Both the position numbers and the translations under genes were made by a program. The notes beneath the pieces were generated by a model that saw nothing but the letters and a program-made list of their open reading frames with translations, did not search any database and was not told the DNA's origin. DNA of 9,593 bases. Source: Actinomycetota bacterium (GTDB lineage: Bacteria > Actinomycetota > Acidimicrobiia > Acidimicrobiales > JACDEA01). Shown piece after piece: positions 6,415 through 9,593 of this stretch (the first letter of the stretch is position 1; each line of letters opens with the position of its first letter). The stretch spans positions 1 to 9,593 of the forward strand of contig JACDEA010000057.1 of assembly GCA_013816725.1 (NCBI GenBank), read 5' to 3'.

Positions 6415-7083
6415 TTGAAGCTGCTCGTGGTGGAAGACGACGTGAAGATCGCGACTGCTGTAAAGCGCGGCCTCGAAGCGGAGGGTTTCGCCGTGGAGGT
6501 CGCCTTCGACGGCGACAACGGCTTTTGGCTGGCGACCGAAGGCAGCTATGACCTCATAGTGCTCGACATCATGCTGCCCAAACGCAATGGGTTTCAGGTG
6601 TGCCGGGACATCCGCGCCGCCGGCGACTGGACGCCGATCCTCATGCTCACCGCCAAGGACGGCAAACTCGACGAGGCCGAAGCGCTCGACACCGGCGCGG
6701 ACGACTACTTGACCAAGCCGTTCTCCTTCCCCGTACTCGTGTCGCGCGTCCGCGCGCTGTTGCGTCGCACCGGTGGTGGCTCGCCTGCGCCGGTGACAGC
6801 CGGCGACGTCGCCATCGAGCCGGCCCGTCGGCAGGCACGCCGAGGCGACAGCGACGTGCAGCTCACCGCCCGTGAGTTCGACGTGCTGGAGTACCTCATC
6901 CGCCGCGCCGGCGAGGTCATTGCCAAACGGGAAATTCTCGCCGGCGTGTGGGACTTCGACTTCGTCGGAGACCCCAACATTGTCGAGGTTTACATCGGTC
7001 GTCTGCGCCGCAAGCTCGACGACGGCGACGGATCCTCCGTCATAGAGACGGTCCGTGGTGTCGGTTACCGCATGGTCCCGTGA
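6415..7083 (+). CDS. OmpR-family two-component response regulator
   Basis: From the TTG at 6415 the product has 222 residues and starts MKLLVVEDD. The receiver domain (about 1-118) has the acidic pocket E7-D9, phosphoacceptor D51 in LIVLDIMLP, conserved T79 and K101 in YLTKPF. The C-terminal winged helix (about 127-222) has LTAREFDVLEYLIRRAGEV, IVEVYIGRLRRKL and VRGVGYRM, the OmpR/PhoB trans-activation signature. The TTG is the only usual start codon in frame near the expected N-terminus; the frame stays open further upstream, but that extension crosses the divergent promoter and lipoprotein gene. There is no ribosome binding site. It overlaps the kinase gene by GTGA. It probably binds the TTCAG repeats here and before the PepSY gene. 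Confidence 0.93.
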   Translation: MKLLVVEDDVKIATAVKRGLEAEGFAVEVAFDGDNGFWLATEGSYDLIVLDIMLPKRNGFQVCRDIRAAGDWTPILMLTAKDGKLDEAEALDTGADDYLTKPFSFPVLVSRVRALLRRTGGGSPAPVTAGDVAIEPARRQARRGDSDVQLTAREFDVLEYLIRRAGEVIAKREILAGVWDFDFVGDPNIVEVYIGRLRRKLDDGDGSSVIETVRGVGYRMVP

Positions 7084-8417
7084 CCGTTCGGGCCCGCGTG
7101 ACCGCCGCGGCGACGCTGGCCGTCATCATCGTTCTCGTCGTGAGCGGCGCGGTACTGGTGCATCTGCAACGCCAAACACTCACGTCGAGTCTCGATGAGT
7201 CGCTCGTTCGCATGTCCGACGGTCTGATTGCGGACGGGTACACGGGTACACAGGCACGAATCCTCCATCCACGGGGCGACGAAGACATCGTGGGCCAGTT
7301 CGTCGCGCCGAACGGTGAGGTGCTAGCGGCGACGGCAAATCTGGTGGGCCGCAGCCGCATCAGCCGATGGGTCGCACCGGTCACGGGTGCGCGCATCGGC
7401 CAAGTCGACGCTCTCATGCCCAACGGCATACCGGACCGCCTCCTCGCCCGCCGGTTCATCTCCGGCGGGCGCGGCGTCGTCACTCTCTACGTCGGCGCGC
7501 CGCTCGACGACGTGCGCGACAACGTCCGTTTTCTCACGCGATCAATGACGGCGGCCGTTCCATTGATGGCGGCGATCCTTGCCGCGCTCGTCTGGTGGCT
7601 CGTCGGGCGCACGCTTCACCCGGTCGAGCGGATCCGTGCGCAGGTGGCAGAAATGGGTGGCACTGACACCGACAAGCGGGTTCCGGAGCCAGCGGGCGAT
7701 GACGAGATCGCTCGCTTGGCCAAGACGATGAACGCGATGCTCAGCCGCATCGACGACGCGCGCCAGCGTCAGCAACGATTCGTCGCGGACGCGTCCCACG
7801 AACTTCGCACACCCCTTACGCGTATGCGAGCAGAGATCGAAGTCGACCTGGCCCATCCTGAAGGTGCCGACGCGGGCGCCACGGCATCCAGCGTGCTCGA
7901 GGAACTCAGTGGGCTCCAGCAACTCGTCGAAGACCTGCTGTTGCTGGCGCGCTCCGACGCCGGCGTTGCCCCGCAACGCGAGCGGGTTGACCTCGCCGAG
8001 ATCGTGGTCGGTGAAGCCCAACTCGCGGCGGCGGAGGGCCTCGTCATCGACACCCACGCCGTGGCCCCCGCCTGTGTATTCGGCGACCCCGAGCAACTCC
8101 GCCGGGTGGTCCGCAACCTCGTTGCCAATGCCACGCGTTACGCCCACGGAAGAATCGGACTGAGCCTGCGTGCCGACGACGACGGCGTGAGGTTGTGGAT
8201 CGACGACGACGGTCCCGGTGTGCCCACTGACGAACGTGAGCGCATCTTCGAGCGCTTTACCCGCGTCGACGATGCCCGGGCCGCGGGAACGGGCGGCGCC
8301 GGCCTTGGCCTCGCCATCGCCCGCGACATCGTCGAGCGTCACGGAGGGACGGTTCGCGCAATTGACGGCGCTTCGGCCGGGGCTCGCTTCGAAGTCCACT
8401 TCCAGCGACGGGCCTGA
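7080..8417 (+). CDS. Sensor histidine kinase, partner of the OmpR-family regulator
   Basis: From the GTG in the GTGA overlap the product has 445 residues. It has TM1 (about 8-28), an extracytoplasmic sensor region (about 30-155) with no recognised fold, TM2 (about 158-176) and a HAMP linker (about 177-230). The HisKA domain has RFVADASHELRTPL with phosphoacceptor H240. The ATPase domain has the N-box RRVVRNLVANATRYAHG (N347, N350), the G1 box DDDGPGVP (375-382), the F-box FERFTR (390-395) and the G2 box GGAGLGLA (405-412). This is a complete classical kinase. An in-frame ATG at 6948 lies deep in the regulator gene and is not credible. The signal is unknown; the linked ABC module suggests an envelope or antimicrobial stress cue. 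Confidence 0.94.
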   Translation: MTVRARVTAAATLAVIIVLVVSGAVLVHLQRQTLTSSLDESLVRMSDGLIADGYTGTQARILHPRGDEDIVGQFVAPNGEVLAATANLVGRSRISRWVAPVTGARIGQVDALMPNGIPDRLLARRFISGGRGVVTLYVGAPLDDVRDNVRFLTRSMTAAVPLMAAILAALVWWLVGRTLHPVERIRAQVAEMGGTDTDKRVPEPAGDDEIARLAKTMNAMLSRIDDARQRQQRFVADASHELRTPLTRMRAEIEVDLAHPEGADAGATASSVLEELSGLQQLVEDLLLLARSDAGVAPQRERVDLAEIVVGEAQLAAAEGLVIDTHAVAPACVFGDPEQLRRVVRNLVANATRYAHGRIGLSLRADDDGVRLWIDDDGPGVPTDERERIFERFTRVDDARAAGTGGAGLGLAIARDIVERHGGTVRAIDGASAGARFEVHFQRRA

Positions 8418-8418
8418 T

Positions 8419-8452
8419 ATTCAGGCTGGCGTCAGGTCACATCTGCGATCGT
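8419..8452 (+). promoter_or_regulatory. Promoter and direct-repeat operator of the PepSY gene
   Basis: ATTCAG (8419-8424) and CGTCAG (8430-8435) are 11 bp apart and begin 2 nt after the kinase stop codon. Eleven nt later is GATCGT (8447-8452), a weak -10-like hexamer, then 7 nt, then the ATG at 8460. The layout equals the two promoters around 6320-6415, though the half-sites match less well (TTCAG and GTCAG). Confidence 0.55.
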
Positions 8453-8459
8453 GCGCACC

Positions 8460-8780
8460 ATGAAGACACGCACGAAGCTCATCGTTACTGGAGCACTAGC
8501 CCTCGTCGCCGTCGGAGGCACCGCAGGGGCCGTTACCGCGGCGAGCGGCGACAACGACACCGGGATCACCGGGCCCGCTCGCGACCATGCAGCACGGGTA
8601 TCCCTCGACCGCGTCGGGGACGGACGTGTCACGGCCACCGAAGTCGGAGACGAGGAGGGCTACTACCAGGTCGAGATCACCAAGAACGACGGGACGCAGG
8701 TCGACGTCAATCTCGACAAGGACTTCAACGTGATCAAGACCAAGACCGACCGCGAATCAAGTACAGACTCCGGCAGCTAG
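8460..8780 (+). CDS. Small secreted PepSY-domain protein
   Basis: The 106-residue product starts MKTRTKLIVTGALALVAVGG, a hydrophobic signal or anchor segment (about 7-28), followed by a single PepSY-like unit: GPARDHAARVSLDRVGDGRV, TATEVGDEEGYYQVEITKND and GTQVDVNLDKDFNVIK. PepSY domains are found in secreted or membrane proteins, often as protease modulators, and are common beside actinobacterial two-component systems. ATG 8460 is chosen over a GTG at 8451 because the latter overlaps the -10-like hexamer. The C-terminus is short and hydrophilic (TDRESSTDSGS). A role in feedback on the neighbouring kinase is possible but inferred. Confidence 0.82.
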   Translation: MKTRTKLIVTGALALVAVGGTAGAVTAASGDNDTGITGPARDHAARVSLDRVGDGRVTATEVGDEEGYYQVEITKNDGTQVDVNLDKDFNVIKTKTDRESSTDSGS

Positions 8781-8785
8781 CGCAC

Positions 8786-8819
8786 CGCCATCGGCTTGAG
8801 AGGCGATGACGCGCGCCTC
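8786..8819. terminator. Possible bidirectional hairpins between convergent genes
   Basis: The 46-bp gap between the PepSY gene and the convergent kinase gene holds two overlapping, mutually exclusive stems. CGCCATCG (8786-8793) pairs with CGATGACG (8804-8811) with one mismatch and a 10-nt loop. GAGGCG (8800-8805) pairs with CGCCTC (8814-8819) with an 8-nt loop. There is no T-tract on either strand, so this is weak support for termination. Confidence 0.25.
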
Positions 8820-8826
8820 GGTTCGG

Positions 8827-9593
8827 TCAGTCCGCCGGCAGGACCACGTGGAAGCACGCAGGCTGGCCCATTGCCATCAGCAGGCGGCCGCCTTCGGCCT
8901 CGGTGATGCTCCGGGCCAACCCCAGCCCGATACCCCCACCGTCGCCACGGCGGGCGAAGGGATCGACGTCCGGGCTGACACCCACACCCTCGTCCCTCAC
9001 CTCGATCACCAGCCCACCAGCCGCTTGCCGCGCCACGACCGTCACGGCGCCAGCGCCGTGGCGCAGCCCGTTGTCGACCAGCACGTCGAGCACCTGCGAG
9101 ATCGACACGTTGGCTCCTAGCGCGACGATGTTTGGGTTGGCGCGTTCCACGACGAGGTCCCGACCGACGGATCTGAAGCGTTCACGCCACCGACCGATCA
9201 AGCTGTCCAACAAGTCGCCGGCGTCGAGCGTGGCGGCCGGCGCTTGAGCATCACGTGCGAGCGCGAGCAGGTGTTCGACGGTCGCCTCTAGCCGGGCGAC
9301 TTCAGCCAGGGAACCCGGGATGATCGCAGCGTCGCGTTCGCGTTCTGCCCGCTCGAGTTGCAGGCGCAGCCCCGTGAGCGGAGTACGGAGCTGGTGGGCG
9401 ACATCTGCGCTGAAGGCCCGCTCCCGGGCCAGGATCCCGGCCAGCCGCTCGCCGCTGGCGGACAGCGCTGCGCTCACCGCGTCGATTTCACCGATGCCAG
9501 ACGGGGCAGGCTGCGCACCGATCTCACCTCGACCGAGTTCCTCGGCCTGGCGCGCCAACTCGGCGACCGGCGTTGCCAGACGTCGGGCCTGGC
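8827..9593 (-). CDS. Second sensor histidine kinase, C-terminal part
   Basis: The frame is open to the right edge, giving 254 visible residues; the sensor and membrane segments lie outside. The visible part begins with the end of a HAMP domain (QARRLATPVAELARQAEELG). The HisKA domain follows, with SADVAHQLRTPL and phosphoacceptor histidine at about visible residue 66. The ATPase domain has N-box LDVLVDNGLRHGAG (asparagine at about 174), G1 box RDEGVGV (199-205) and G2 box GIGLGLA (220-226). The HQLRTPL form replaces the commoner HELRTPL. The TTG at 9558 is an internal codon in the HAMP domain and not the real start. It differs from the first kinase in sequence, so it is not a recent duplicate. 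Its partner regulator is probably to the right of the window. Confidence 0.92.
   Translation of the reverse strand, partial: QARRLATPVAELARQAEELGRGEIGAQPAPSGIGEIDAVSAALSASGERLAGILARERAFSADVAHQLRTPLTGLRLQLERAERERDAAIIPGSLAEVARLEATVEHLLALARDAQAPAATLDAGDLLDSLIGRWRERFRSVGRDLVVERANPNIVALGANVSISQVLDVLVDNGLRHGAGAVTVVARQAAGGLVIEVRDEGVGVSPDVDPFARRGDGGGIGLGLARSITEAEGGRLLMAMGQPACFHVVLPAD

Noticed and set aside
7542..8399. A 285-residue open frame antisense to the first histidine kinase
   Set aside because: The opposite strand encodes all kinase motifs in order; the antisense product has no recognisable motif.

Overview
The window is very GC-rich and gene-dense, with short intergenic gaps, 4-bp stop/start overlaps and almost no Shine-Dalgarno sequences. 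Three or four genes appear to have leaderless promoters, with a -10 element 6-7 nt before the start codon. This suits a high-GC actinobacterium (Actinomycetota, perhaps an acidimicrobial or related lineage). I infer the group from style and gene families and cannot name a species.

Left part (1-1706). A partial phytanoyl-CoA dioxygenase (PhyH) family gene on the minus strand runs off the left edge. It diverges from a plus-strand pair: a PadR-family repressor and a HAAS-type four-helix membrane protein, joined by a GTGA overlap. A perfect 31-bp palindrome covers the -10 box and the start codon of padR, and is almost certainly its own operator.

Middle (1707-6320, minus strand). A four-gene operon reads lipoprotein, ABC ATPase 1, ABC ATPase 2, then a large double-FtsX permease. 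All junctions overlap. The second ATPase has no usual start codon that would keep its N-terminal strand and appears to begin at CTG inside a CTGA overlap. The set looks like a MacB/LolCDE-like (type VII) envelope transporter with an attached lipoprotein.

Right part (6321-9593). An OmpR-family response regulator and its histidine kinase (GTGA overlap) diverge from the ABC operon and are followed by a small secreted PepSY protein. A second histidine kinase, convergent and cut by the right edge, follows.

The most notable signal is regulatory. Three promoters (lipoprotein/ABC operon, response regulator, PepSY gene) share one layout: two TTCAG-type half-sites 11 bp apart, 11 nt, a -10-like nAnnnT hexamer, 6-7 nt, then the start codon. 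This defines a probable local regulon of the response regulator: itself and its kinase, a four-gene ABC export module, and a PepSY protein. I infer an envelope-stress or antimicrobial-response circuit; the signal and substrate cannot be read from the sequence.
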